Positions 30,278 to 37,032 of a stretch of DNA of 47,006 nucleotides are shown piece after piece (within the stretch, counting starts at the first letter, position 1; each line of letters starts with the position of its first letter). The notes beneath the pieces are model-generated. The model did not search any database, was not told the origin of the DNA, and was given only the letters and a program-made list of their open reading frames with translations. The position numbers were made by a program, and so were the translations under genes. Source of the stretch: Williamsia sp. (GTDB lineage Bacteria > Actinomycetota > Actinomycetes > Mycobacteriales > Mycobacteriaceae). The stretch spans positions 30,237 through 77,242 of the forward strand of contig NZ_JAEMTF010000009.1 in the NCBI RefSeq assembly GCF_016462415.1. Direction: 5' to 3'.

Positions 30278-31170
30278 GCTGAAACAACCTCTCGGAACAG
30301 ATCGGTCAGATGGGGGTGGCTCGTGGCGAACCGATGAACCGGCCCATGGGCCAACGCCGTCGCGAGGAGCCTCTGGTCATCGGCGGTGTCGTCGATGCGC
30401 AGATGGGTGTCGGCGCCTCGGTAGTCGGCCTCGATGACGCCGGGCAGACCGTCGGCCCACCGCGTGGAGGTGTCCGGGCCGGTGACGTGCAGCGTCTTGC
30501 CGCCGCCGGCACGCAGCTCGTCGACGCGTCCCTGCGCGCGCATGCTGCCCTTGGTGATGATGCCGACGCGGTCGCACAGCCGCTGGACGAGATCGAGCTG
30601 GTGGCTGGAGAACAGCACCGGGACTCCCTCGGCGGCCTTCTCCTTCAACACGTCGCTCATCACGTCGACGGCGACCGGGTCGAGACCGGAGAACGGCTCG
30701 TCCAGCACCAGCACGGTCGGCTCGTGCACGAGCGCCGCGGCGAGCTGTGCGCGCTGCTGGTTGCCCAGGCTCAGGTCGCCGACGTTGTCGTCGATGCGCT
30801 CGCCGAGGCCGAGTCGGGTGACCCAGCGGACGACGTTGTCGCGTGCGTCGGCCGACGACAGGCCGTGCAGCTCGGCCAGGAACCGGAGCTGCTCACCGAC
30901 CTTCATCTTCGGGTACAGGCCGCGTTCTTCGGGCATGTACCCGATCTGACGGCGCATCTCGAGGTCGATCGGGCGGTCGCCGAGGAGCACTCGCCCGGAA
31001 TCGGCGGCCAGCACCCCGAGCACGATGCGCATGGTGGTGGATTTGCCGGCGCCGTTGCTGCCGACGAAGCCGAAGATCTCGCCGGCGTTGACCGTGAAGG
31101 TCATGTCCGACAACGCGGTCAGGGTGCCGTATCTCTTCGACAGGTGGTCGATGATCAGTGGATCGTTCAC
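30274..31170 (-). CDS. ABC-2 exporter ATPase (NatA-like)
   Basis: The 298-residue ATPase shows Walker A FVGSNGAGKSTTMRIVLGVL (about 34-53), Q-loop IGYMPEERGLYPKM, signature LSLGNQQRAQLAAAL, Walker B VLVLDEPFSGLDP and switch His in FSSHQLDLV. The C-terminal ~80 residues form the DUF4162-like domain seen in NatA and YhaQ ATPases. The GTG start has GAAAGG upstream. It pairs with the ABC-2 permease downstream; 37 bp upstream lies the membrane protein with its XRE regulator, which may control the set. Confidence 0.92.
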   Translation of the reverse strand: MNDPLIIDHLSKRYGTLTALSDMTFTVNAGEIFGFVGSNGAGKSTTMRIVLGVLAADSGRVLLGDRPIDLEMRRQIGYMPEERGLYPKMKVGEQLRFLAELHGLSSADARDNVVRWVTRLGLGERIDDNVGDLSLGNQQRAQLAAALVHEPTVLVLDEPFSGLDPVAVDVMSDVLKEKAAEGVPVLFSSHQLDLVQRLCDRVGIITKGSMRAQGRVDELRAGGGKTLHVTGPDTSTRWADGLPGVIEADYRGADTHLRIDDTADDQRLLATALAHGPVHRFATSHPHLTDLFREVVSA

Positions 31171-31207
31171 GATCTGCCTTTCTCGGGTGGATCGGGGGAC
31201 GGATGGG

Positions 31208-31909
31208 TCACCAGGGCGCTGGGGCCGGTGGGTCCAGGTCGCGGGCCGCTGCCCTCGGTGTCGGCTCGGGTGCCGGTTGAGTCTCTGCTGCAGGGGTTTC
31301 GGGATGGGGATCGTCTTCCGCGACCTCGTCGACGTCGTCGTCTACGAAGTCATCCGGATCGGGATCGGCCTGCCACCACGAGGTGAGAATGGTGGGCGTG
31401 CAGGATCCGACGAGAACGAGGCTGATGAGCAGCACTCCGATCCCGTAGACGTTCTGACCTGAGACGAGATCGTTCGCCGAGCCGAGGAAGATCAACAGCA
31501 GGTACGGGATGAACATGAGGCTGAAGAGCACGATGTAGCCGATCGACCGAGCCGAGTTCCGCTGTGCGAGTTGGATCTCGTCGAGCGCAGAGACGGGCGC
31601 GTCGGCGACCGACCCGGTCACGATGCGAAGGATCGTGAGGGTGCTGACCGTACCGATCAGCCCGATGAGAAACGGGATCCAGAACCACAGGTGGGTGAAC
31701 AGGGCGGCCACACCGGCGATGACGAGGGCCACGAGGAACGCCCCCAGCGTCAGGGCCAGTCGTCGGAAGGCCCGGCGGTTGCGCATCGTCGGGTAGCGAC
31801 CCGCGTACTTGGCGATGGTGCGCTCGTACCGAACCGCGCGCCAGGTCTCGTATCGACGCCAGAGCTGCGGCTTGGCGTGCTCGGGGATCGCCGAGTTGGG
31901 ATCGCTCAT
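31208..31909 (-). CDS. Unknown membrane protein coupled to an XRE regulator
   Basis: The 233-residue protein is not recognised. It begins with a basic cytoplasmic region (WRRYETWRAVRYERTIAKYA), then two hydrophobic segments (about 50-72 and 75-97), a short loop, and two more (about 122-143 and 151-172). The C-terminal ~55 residues are acidic and Pro-rich (DPDDFVDDDVDEVAEDDPHP). The ATG overlaps the stop of the XRE regulator by four bases, so the pair is translated together. Small XRE plus small membrane protein pairs next to ABC-2 exporters are common in Gram-positive bacteria, where the membrane protein often modulates the regulator. Confidence 0.65.
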   Translation of the reverse strand: MSDPNSAIPEHAKPQLWRRYETWRAVRYERTIAKYAGRYPTMRNRRAFRRLALTLGAFLVALVIAGVAALFTHLWFWIPFLIGLIGTVSTLTILRIVTGSVADAPVSALDEIQLAQRNSARSIGYIVLFSLMFIPYLLLIFLGSANDLVSGQNVYGIGVLLISLVLVGSCTPTILTSWWQADPDPDDFVDDDVDEVAEDDPHPETPAAETQPAPEPTPRAAARDLDPPAPAPW

Positions 31910-32184
31910 GATGACGCTCCGTTTCGTTTCGCGTACAGCTCGGACGACATGGCACCGAACTCTGTGCGGCTGAAGACGGCCTCGACCGGGAGGTCGAAGA
32001 CCGCGCAGATCCGAAAGGCGAGGTCGAGGCTGGGGTAGTTGTCGCCGCGTTCCAACGCCCCCACCGACTGCACGTTGATCTCGACGAGGTCGGCGAGCTC
32101 GGCACGTGACATGCGCCGCTCGGCGCGGAGGACACCGATGCGGTTGTAGATCGGGAGCGAGGCTCCCCGTCTGACTGGGCTCAC
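31906..32184 (-). CDS. Small XRE-family transcriptional regulator
   Basis: The 92-residue protein is almost entirely a Cro/C1-type helix-turn-helix: IGVLRAERRMSRAELADLVE then QSVGALERGDNYPSL and AFRICAVFDLPVEAVF. It lacks any extra ligand domain. The GTG at 32184 is chosen over upstream starts because it lies 7 nt after a very good promoter (TTGACT-N17-AATACT), which suggests a leaderless mRNA. The stop overlaps the ATG of the next gene. Likely targets are its own promoter and the NatAB-like exporter downstream. Confidence 0.88.
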   Translation of the reverse strand: MSPVRRGASLPIYNRIGVLRAERRMSRAELADLVEINVQSVGALERGDNYPSLDLAFRICAVFDLPVEAVFSRTEFGAMSSELYAKRNGASS

Positions 32185-32191
32185 GCAATCA

Positions 32192-32220
32192 AGTATTAGG
32201 AAAACACAACACAAAGTCAA
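32192..32220 (-). promoter_or_regulatory. Promoter of the XRE gene
   Basis: On the minus strand TTGACT (32215-32220) is 17 bp from AATACT (32192-32197), in an AT-rich patch unusual for this window, and 7 nt later comes the GTG start. This is one of the best-spaced sigma-70-type promoters here and fits a leaderless mRNA. Confidence 0.65.
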
Positions 32221-32242
32221 CAGGTGACAACGAACCGTTTGC

Positions 32243-32869
32243 TCAGGAGGGGGTCACGCCGTAACTCTCGGCGAGCAGCATGAGCATGTCGATCCGGGCG
32301 GTGTCGGCGTCGGGATCGGGGGCCAACGGCTTGCGCAGCGCCTCGCCGTCGAACGCGGCGATGAGGACCAGGACCAGGGTGCGTCGCCGTGCGGCGGTGA
32401 GGTCCCGGAGTTCGGGCATGCCGTCGGCCAGCAGGGTCATCTGGGCGTAGTAGTTCTCCAGGATGGGACTCAGGCGGGTCCGCAGCGCTTCGTCGATACG
32501 CGCGTGAAAAGCCAACTCGCGCAGGACGATGTTGAGGTCGGAGGTGGCGAGGTCGCGGACCAGCAGCACGGCCTCGCGCATGTCCCGAGGCGTGGCCTCG
32601 GCGCTCGATGTGCCGAACTCCGCGGTGAAACTGCTGATCTGGCGCTCGCCGACTTCCTGGGCCACCGCGATCATGAGATCGAGGCGGGTGGGGAAGTGGC
32701 GGAACAGAGCACCCTGGGACAGGCCGGCCCGTGTCACGATCTCGACGACGGTGGTCTTGGCGTATCCGATCTCGGCGATCGAGGTGATCGCGGCGTCGAG
32801 CAGGGCCCCGATGGTGGTCGCACGGCGCTGCGCCTGCGTCCGTCGCGGCGCACCTCCTGGGGAACTCAC
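32243..32869 (-). CDS. TetR-family regulator
   Basis: The 208-residue protein has a TetR N-terminal domain (about residues 15-62: IGYAKTTVVEIVTRAGLSQG then ALFRHFPTRLDLM) and a C-terminal ligand domain that is not diagnostic. The frame extends upstream over the lipase gene antisense; the GTG at 32869 begins just before the conserved part and lies 6 nt after TATAGT, so it is preferred. It is divergent from the secreted lipase across 174 bp, where an inverted repeat sits just after a possible lipase -10. Control of the lipase is therefore a reasonable inference. Confidence 0.88.
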   Translation of the reverse strand: MSSPGGAPRRTQAQRRATTIGALLDAAITSIAEIGYAKTTVVEIVTRAGLSQGALFRHFPTRLDLMIAVAQEVGERQISSFTAEFGTSSAEATPRDMREAVLLVRDLATSDLNIVLRELAFHARIDEALRTRLSPILENYYAQMTLLADGMPELRDLTAARRRTLVLVLIAAFDGEALRKPLAPDPDADTARIDMLMLLAESYGVTPS

Positions 32870-32875
32870 CTGCCA

Positions 32876-32881
32876 ACTATA
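32876..32881 (-). promoter_or_regulatory. -10 box of the TetR gene, leaderless arrangement
   Basis: TATAGT on the minus strand is followed by 6 nt and then the GTG start. The hexamer is close to consensus, but no clear -35 is seen. Confidence 0.5.
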
Positions 32882-32974
32882 AAAGCGCCTGGCCACTCCA
32901 CTGCCGGTCACGCCGCGAATGGGCGTGCTCAAAGGGGCTTGTGGACACTTAGAAACCATGTACTCTCTTTTTAT

Positions 32975-32997
32975 CTTGGTGAGGTGAGTCACACAAG
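32975..32997. promoter_or_regulatory. Inverted repeat in the lipase promoter
   Basis: CTTGGTGA (32975-32982) and TCACACAAG (32989-32997) form an imperfect inverted repeat with a 6-bp centre. It partly overlaps and follows TATCTT (32972-32977), a possible -10 for the lipase gene. A repressor there would block transcription; the divergent TetR is the candidate. Confidence 0.4.
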
Positions 32998-33043
32998 CGC
33001 GATACCCCGTGGCTGACCCGTACGGCGATTCAAAGGAGAATCT

Positions 33044-34483
33044 GTGTTCCTGGTGTCGGGCGTGAGAACGGTTCGTGGCCGAAAACGATTGTTGGCGTTG
33101 ATGGTCGGCGTCACTGCGGTTGTCGGACAGGGTGTGGTCGCCACCGACGCCGCCGCTGCGCCCCCGCCGCTCGTGGCACCGTCGACGGCGCCGGTCCCAC
33201 TCTTCCCGCCACTGCCGGACGCCGACCGCGGGTTCTATCTCCCACCCCAGCGGGTGGTCGATGCCGCCGCACCCGGCGAGATCCTCGCGGCGCGTCGGGT
33301 GAACCTCGCCAACGCGTCGGTGCTCCCGGTCAACGTCGACGCCTGGCAGATCTCCTACCGGTCCACCAACACCCGCGGGCAGGCGATCCCGGCGGTCTCG
33401 ACGGTCCTCAAGCCGCGTGGTGCCGCGCCGGGTGGTTCGCGAAAGCTGCTGTCGTATCAGATGGCCGAGGACTCGACGGCCGGCTACTGCGCGCCCTCCT
33501 ACGCGATGCGGGTGGGGTCGATCCCGGCGCCACTGACCGGCGCGATCACGGTTCCGCTCAACTTCATCGACGTGGTGGCCGCGGTCGCCAAGGGCTGGGC
33601 CGTCGTCGTCCCCGATCACCAGGGGCCGGACTCCGCGTTCGCCGCGGGCCCGCTCGCCGGGCGGATAGTTCTCGACGGCATCAGGTCCGCGGAACAGTTC
33701 GCGCCCCTTCAGGTCGACGGCACCGCGACGAAGGTCGGGATGTGGGGCTATTCCGGTGGAGCGATCGCCACCGGGTGGGCCGCCGAACTGCAGCAGAGCT
33801 ACGCCCCGGAGCTCGACGTCGTCGGTGTCGCCGAGGGCGGCGTGCCCGCCGACCTCGGAGCGCTGGTGAACCTCGGCAGCGGCAACCTCGGCGCCGGGTT
33901 GGTGATGGCCGGCGTCATCGGCGTCAGCCGGGAATACCCCCAGTTGGCCGACATCCTGGCCCGCAGGATCAATCCGCTGGGCAAGGCGCTCGTCGCCGCC
34001 AAGAACCCCCTCTGCCTCGCCTATCAGTCCGTGCTGGCCCCCTTCCTCAACATCAAGGGTCTGTTCCTCGGTGGTGATCCGCTCCGGGATCCGCGTGTGA
34101 AATCGGTGTTGGCGCAGGTGCGGATGGGCCAGACGGTTCCCCGCTCGCCGATGTTCGTCTATCAGTCCCATCCCGACTGGCTGGTCCCCGTCGGGCCGGT
34201 GGACACTCTCGTGACGACCTACTGCCGTGACCCACGGGCCCGGGTGCAGTACACCCGCGACCACTTCAGCGAACACATCTCGCTCGACCCGGTCGCTGCG
34301 CCGGCGGCGTTGCTCTGGCTGGATGAACGGTTCGCCGGGAAGCCGGTGAAGGCAGGGTGTTCGACGACCGATGTGGGGTCGATGGCCCTGGACTCCCGGT
34401 CGTGGTCGGCCTTCTCCGACCAACTGGGCGCCAACGTGGCCGCACTGTTCGGTCAGGCGATCGGGCGCACCCCGACCCGGTAG
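33044..34483 (+). CDS. Secreted LIP-family lipase
   Basis: The 479-residue precursor has a signal peptide (RKRLLALMVGVTAVVGQGVV, cleaved near DAAAAPPP). The alpha/beta-hydrolase domain is the secretory lipase (LIP) family. Candidate catalytic triad: Ser 237 in WGYSGGAIATGW, Asp in QSHPDWLVPV (about 377), His in TRDHFSEHI (about 410). Such enzymes hydrolyse triacylglycerols and other esters outside the cell. The GTG start has AAAGGAG 7 nt upstream. Divergent from a TetR gene and convergent with the flavoprotein gene, stops only 4 bp apart. Confidence 0.88.
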   Translation: MFLVSGVRTVRGRKRLLALMVGVTAVVGQGVVATDAAAAPPPLVAPSTAPVPLFPPLPDADRGFYLPPQRVVDAAAPGEILAARRVNLANASVLPVNVDAWQISYRSTNTRGQAIPAVSTVLKPRGAAPGGSRKLLSYQMAEDSTAGYCAPSYAMRVGSIPAPLTGAITVPLNFIDVVAAVAKGWAVVVPDHQGPDSAFAAGPLAGRIVLDGIRSAEQFAPLQVDGTATKVGMWGYSGGAIATGWAAELQQSYAPELDVVGVAEGGVPADLGALVNLGSGNLGAGLVMAGVIGVSREYPQLADILARRINPLGKALVAAKNPLCLAYQSVLAPFLNIKGLFLGGDPLRDPRVKSVLAQVRMGQTVPRSPMFVYQSHPDWLVPVGPVDTLVTTYCRDPRARVQYTRDHFSEHISLDPVAAPAALLWLDERFAGKPVKAGCSTTDVGSMALDSRSWSAFSDQLGANVAALFGQAIGRTPTR

Positions 34484-34487
34484 CCGG

Positions 34488-35630
34488 CTACGACCGGACG
34501 GACTCCCCGTCGAGGACGGCGCGCACGTGTCGCGCCGCCTCGCGACCGGCCCGGTTCGCACCGATGGTCGACGCGGACGGGCCGTAGCCGAGGAGTTGCA
34601 CGCCCGGCTCGTCGGCCACGACGGTCGCCAGTGTCCCGGTCATGGTGATGCCGCCGCCCGCGGCGCGTAGGTGCAGCGGCGCGAGGTGGTCGAGCGCGCT
34701 GCGGAACCCGGTGCACCAGAAGATGACATCGACATCGAGTTGCGCCGGGGCGTCCTCCCGGACGCCGTCGAAGCGGACGCCGTCGGCAACGATCCGGGTG
34801 AACATCGGCAGCCACTCGAGGATGCCGTCGGCCTGCGCCGCGGCGATGGCCGGGGTCGTGCGCAGGCCGGTGACCGACACCACCGACGTCGGCGGCAGTC
34901 CGGCGCGCACCCGGCGCTCCACCCGGGCGACGGCCTCGCGGCCCTCCTCCGGGCTGAACGGCACGTCGGTGAACACCGGACGGGTTCGGCTGCACCAATA
35001 CGTCGTGACGTCGGTCGCGGTGCGGGCGATCTCCATCAGCAGCTGGACCGCCGAGATACCCGCTCCGACCACCAGCACCCGCTGCCCGTCGAACTCGTGC
35101 GGTCCGGTGTAGTCGTGGGTGTGCAGCTGGCGGCCGGTGAACCGCTCGGTCCCGGGGATGTAGGGGATGAACGGTCGATCCCATGTCCCGGTCGCGTTGA
35201 CGATGGTCCGGGTGATGATCGTGGAGTCGATCCTCGTGTCACCCGGCCCGGGGCCGGTCAACAGCACCTCGTATTCGTCCGTGGTGCCTCGGCGACGTCG
35301 CACCGCGGTGACGTGTACCGGACGGCGGACGTCGAGTTCGAACCTCTTCTCGTACCGCTCGAAGTAGTCGGGCACCGCGGTCGCGGCCGGCCACTCGTCG
35401 CACTCGACCCCGAGGGCCTCGGTGAGTCCGTATCCGGGCAGATCGTGGACGTGGTTGGCGCCGGCCAGGGTCAGTGTCGGCCAACGGAACTGCCACGCGC
35501 CACCGGGTTTCGGGGCATGGTCGAGGATGGCGAATCGCCCGGTCAGTCCCCGCCGTCGAAGAAAATACCCGGCCGACAGTCCAGCCTGCCCGCCGCCGAT
35601 CACCACACAGTCGAGCCGCTCGTCGGTCAC
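34488..35630 (-). CDS. FAD/NAD(P)-binding monooxygenase-like flavoprotein
   Basis: The 380-residue protein has an N-terminal FAD motif (CVVIGGGQAGLSAGYFLRRR, about residues 8-27) and a second dinucleotide motif (VLVVGAGISAVQLLMEIA, about 185-202). The overall plan is that of flavin-containing and Baeyer-Villiger-like monooxygenases and thioredoxin-reductase-like oxidoreductases, with FWCTGFRSALDHL near the C-terminus. The FxGxxxHxxxY-type BVMO fingerprint is not intact (TGRQLHTHDY is a weak version), so the reaction is not certain. The GTG at 35630 lies 7 nt after TACAGT. It is back to back with the EchA6-like gene. Confidence 0.83.
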   Translation of the reverse strand: MTDERLDCVVIGGGQAGLSAGYFLRRRGLTGRFAILDHAPKPGGAWQFRWPTLTLAGANHVHDLPGYGLTEALGVECDEWPAATAVPDYFERYEKRFELDVRRPVHVTAVRRRRGTTDEYEVLLTGPGPGDTRIDSTIITRTIVNATGTWDRPFIPYIPGTERFTGRQLHTHDYTGPHEFDGQRVLVVGAGISAVQLLMEIARTATDVTTYWCSRTRPVFTDVPFSPEEGREAVARVERRVRAGLPPTSVVSVTGLRTTPAIAAAQADGILEWLPMFTRIVADGVRFDGVREDAPAQLDVDVIFWCTGFRSALDHLAPLHLRAAGGGITMTGTLATVVADEPGVQLLGYGPSASTIGANRAGREAARHVRAVLDGESVRS

Positions 35631-35637
35631 GCCCCGA

Positions 35638-35664
35638 ACTGTACGTCGCGTCGAGTATTAGGCT
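35638..35664. promoter_or_regulatory. Back-to-back -10 boxes of the flavoprotein and EchA6-like genes
   Basis: On the minus strand TACAGT (35638-35643) is 7 nt from the flavoprotein GTG. On the plus strand TAGGCT (35659-35664) is 7 nt from the EchA6-like ATG. The two -10 boxes are 15 bp apart within a 41-bp gap. Both transcripts are probably leaderless, and each -35 region must lie at or beyond the other -10. Confidence 0.55.
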
Positions 35665-35671
35665 GACCACC

Positions 35672-36403
35672 ATGATCGGGAGCAGCAGAGACGGTCTTGT
35701 GACCACCATCGAGATCCGACGCGAGAACAAGCGCAACGCCCTCGACCACGCCGTTCTCGACGGCCTGGCCGCCGCGGTCACCGATGCGGTCGACACCGGC
35801 AGCCGCGCCATCGTTCTCACCGGCCAGGGCGCCGTGTTCAGCGCGGGTGCGGACCTGTCCGGCCCGGTCTACGACCCGGACTTCCTCGCGACGTTGGTGG
35901 CCACGCTGCAGCAGATCGAATCGTTGCCGGTTCCGGTCATCGCCGCACTCAACGGAAGTGCGTTGGGAGCGGGCCTGCAGCTGGCCATGGTCGCCGACCT
36001 CCGTGTGATGGCGCCCGGCGCGACGGTCGGCATCCCGGCGGCGAAGCTCGGTGTGGCCGTCGACGAGTGGACCATCCGCCGACTGACCTCTCTGGTCGGC
36101 GGCGGCATCGCGCGCGGCATGCTCATCGGATGCGATCCGCTCACCGCCGATCGCGCGCACGCCATCGGGTTCGCCAACCGCATAGGCGATCTCGCCGAAG
36201 CGCAGGCGTGGGCGGCGTCGATCGCCGACCTCGCCCCGCTCACGCTCGCGCACTACAAGCTGGTGTTCGCCGGCGACGGGGCACGTGATGAGGCCCCGGC
36301 CGATCGCATGGATGCGATGATGCGGGCCTGGGACAGTGACGATCTCGTCGAGGGACGTACCGCGCGGGCCGAGAAGCGCGTACCGAGATTCACCGGCCGC
36401 TGA
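35672..36403 (+). CDS. Crotonase-fold acyl-CoA-binding protein, EchA6-like
   Basis: The 243-residue crotonase-fold protein equals mycobacterial EchA6 in length and in its place near accD3. The oxyanion-hole regions are visible (RRENKRNALDHAVLDGLAAA and GQGAVFSAGADLSGP; NGSALGAGLQLAMVADLRVM). The two catalytic glutamates of true enoyl-CoA hydratases appear missing: the first position reads LQLAM (Gln instead of Glu), and the second IPAAKLG (Ala instead of Glu). EchA6 is described as a non-catalytic fatty acyl-CoA carrier to FAS-II, so a binding role is more likely than hydration. The frame extends upstream, but the ATG at 35672 has a leaderless -10. Confidence 0.85.
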   Translation: MIGSSRDGLVTTIEIRRENKRNALDHAVLDGLAAAVTDAVDTGSRAIVLTGQGAVFSAGADLSGPVYDPDFLATLVATLQQIESLPVPVIAALNGSALGAGLQLAMVADLRVMAPGATVGIPAAKLGVAVDEWTIRRLTSLVGGGIARGMLIGCDPLTADRAHAIGFANRIGDLAEAQAWAASIADLAPLTLAHYKLVFAGDGARDEAPADRMDAMMRAWDSDDLVEGRTARAEKRVPRFTGR

Positions 36404-36410
36404 ACGCGGC
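36396..36410. terminator. Short convergent hairpin over the EchA6-like stop
   Basis: GCCGC-TGAAC-GCGGC is a perfect 5-bp stem with the stop codon TGA in the loop. It lies between two convergent genes whose stops are about 10 bp apart. It resembles the hairpin at 3359-3375. Confidence 0.3.
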
Positions 36411-36412
36411 TC

Positions 36413-36847
36413 CTACTTCGGGCGTTTGACCGACTTACCCGGCCGGTAGACCAGTCGTCTGATCTCCGACGGCGGGTCCGCGATCCCCGGCCCACCCGCT
36501 CGCATCCACTCGCCGACCTCGCTCATCGCCGAGTCGGTCAGTACCCGTTGCAGCCAGACCGGGCGACCGCCGTTGGCTCGCCCCGCCCGTGACGGGGACA
36601 CCACGATCACGTTCGAGCGCTTGCAATCGTCGAGACAATCGCTGGTCCGTACCCGAGCGGCGTCGTCGACCGAGTGTCGCAGAGCGTCGAGCTGGCTGTC
36701 GTGGTCGATGTCGGGATGTTTGCGCACGGTCCCGCAGCAACAGCCACGACAGACGGTCGCCGTCGGGATCGACGTACCGGTCTTCTTCGCCGACAGCCCG
36801 TTCTCCGATGTTCGAGCCGGGTGATCGTCCGGCATGGTGGTGATCAC
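36413..36847 (-). CDS. Thioredoxin-like [2Fe-2S] ferredoxin-domain protein
   Basis: The 144-residue protein has the cysteine pattern of thioredoxin-like [2Fe-2S] ferredoxins: VCRGCCCGTVRKHPDIDH near residues 32-49 and SDCLDDCKRSNVIVVSP near 69-85. The partner is unknown. The GTG at 36847 is 5 nt from TAGGCT; an ATG at 36835 is a possible alternative that loses four residues. It converges with the EchA6-like gene and is divergent from the NCS1 permease. No electron-transfer partner such as an oxygenase lies next to it except the flavoprotein two genes away. Confidence 0.72.
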   Translation of the reverse strand: MITTMPDDHPARTSENGLSAKKTGTSIPTATVCRGCCCGTVRKHPDIDHDSQLDALRHSVDDAARVRTSDCLDDCKRSNVIVVSPSRAGRANGGRPVWLQRVLTDSAMSEVGEWMRAGGPGIADPPSEIRRLVYRPGKSVKRPK

Positions 36848-36884
36848 CGACGAGCCTACGACACCCGCGATGACGGGCTTTACG

Positions 36885-36935
36885 CCACCCAGAGTTGGTG
36901 CGCAAGGCTAAAGGGTGGAGTTTTCGTAGCCGAAA
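36885..36935 (+). other. Structured leader upstream of the NCS1 permease
   Basis: In the 185-bp gap before the permease, CCACCC (36885-36890) pairs with GGGTGG (36913-36918), and TTTCG-TAGC-CGAAA (36922-36935) forms a second small hairpin. No known riboswitch class is recognised. The rest of the gap (to 37032) has only the Shine-Dalgarno GAGGAG near the start. Confidence 0.25.
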
Positions 36936-37032
36936 CATGCTCGAACTGTTCGGGATACACGGCGCCTCTAGCGTCGCGATATTGCCCGTCAGGGGGCGGA
37001 CATCATCTGCGATTGCTGATCGAGGAGTGCGC

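Noticed and set aside
34671-35666. Plus-strand frame of 331 codons opposite the flavoprotein gene
   Set aside because: The minus strand encodes two intact dinucleotide-binding motifs; the plus reading is repetitive Arg/Asp/Gly sequence.
36895-37032. N-terminal extension of the NCS1 permease reading frame
   Set aside because: The extra codons are not transporter-like, and the ATG at 37033 has a strong GAGGAG before it.
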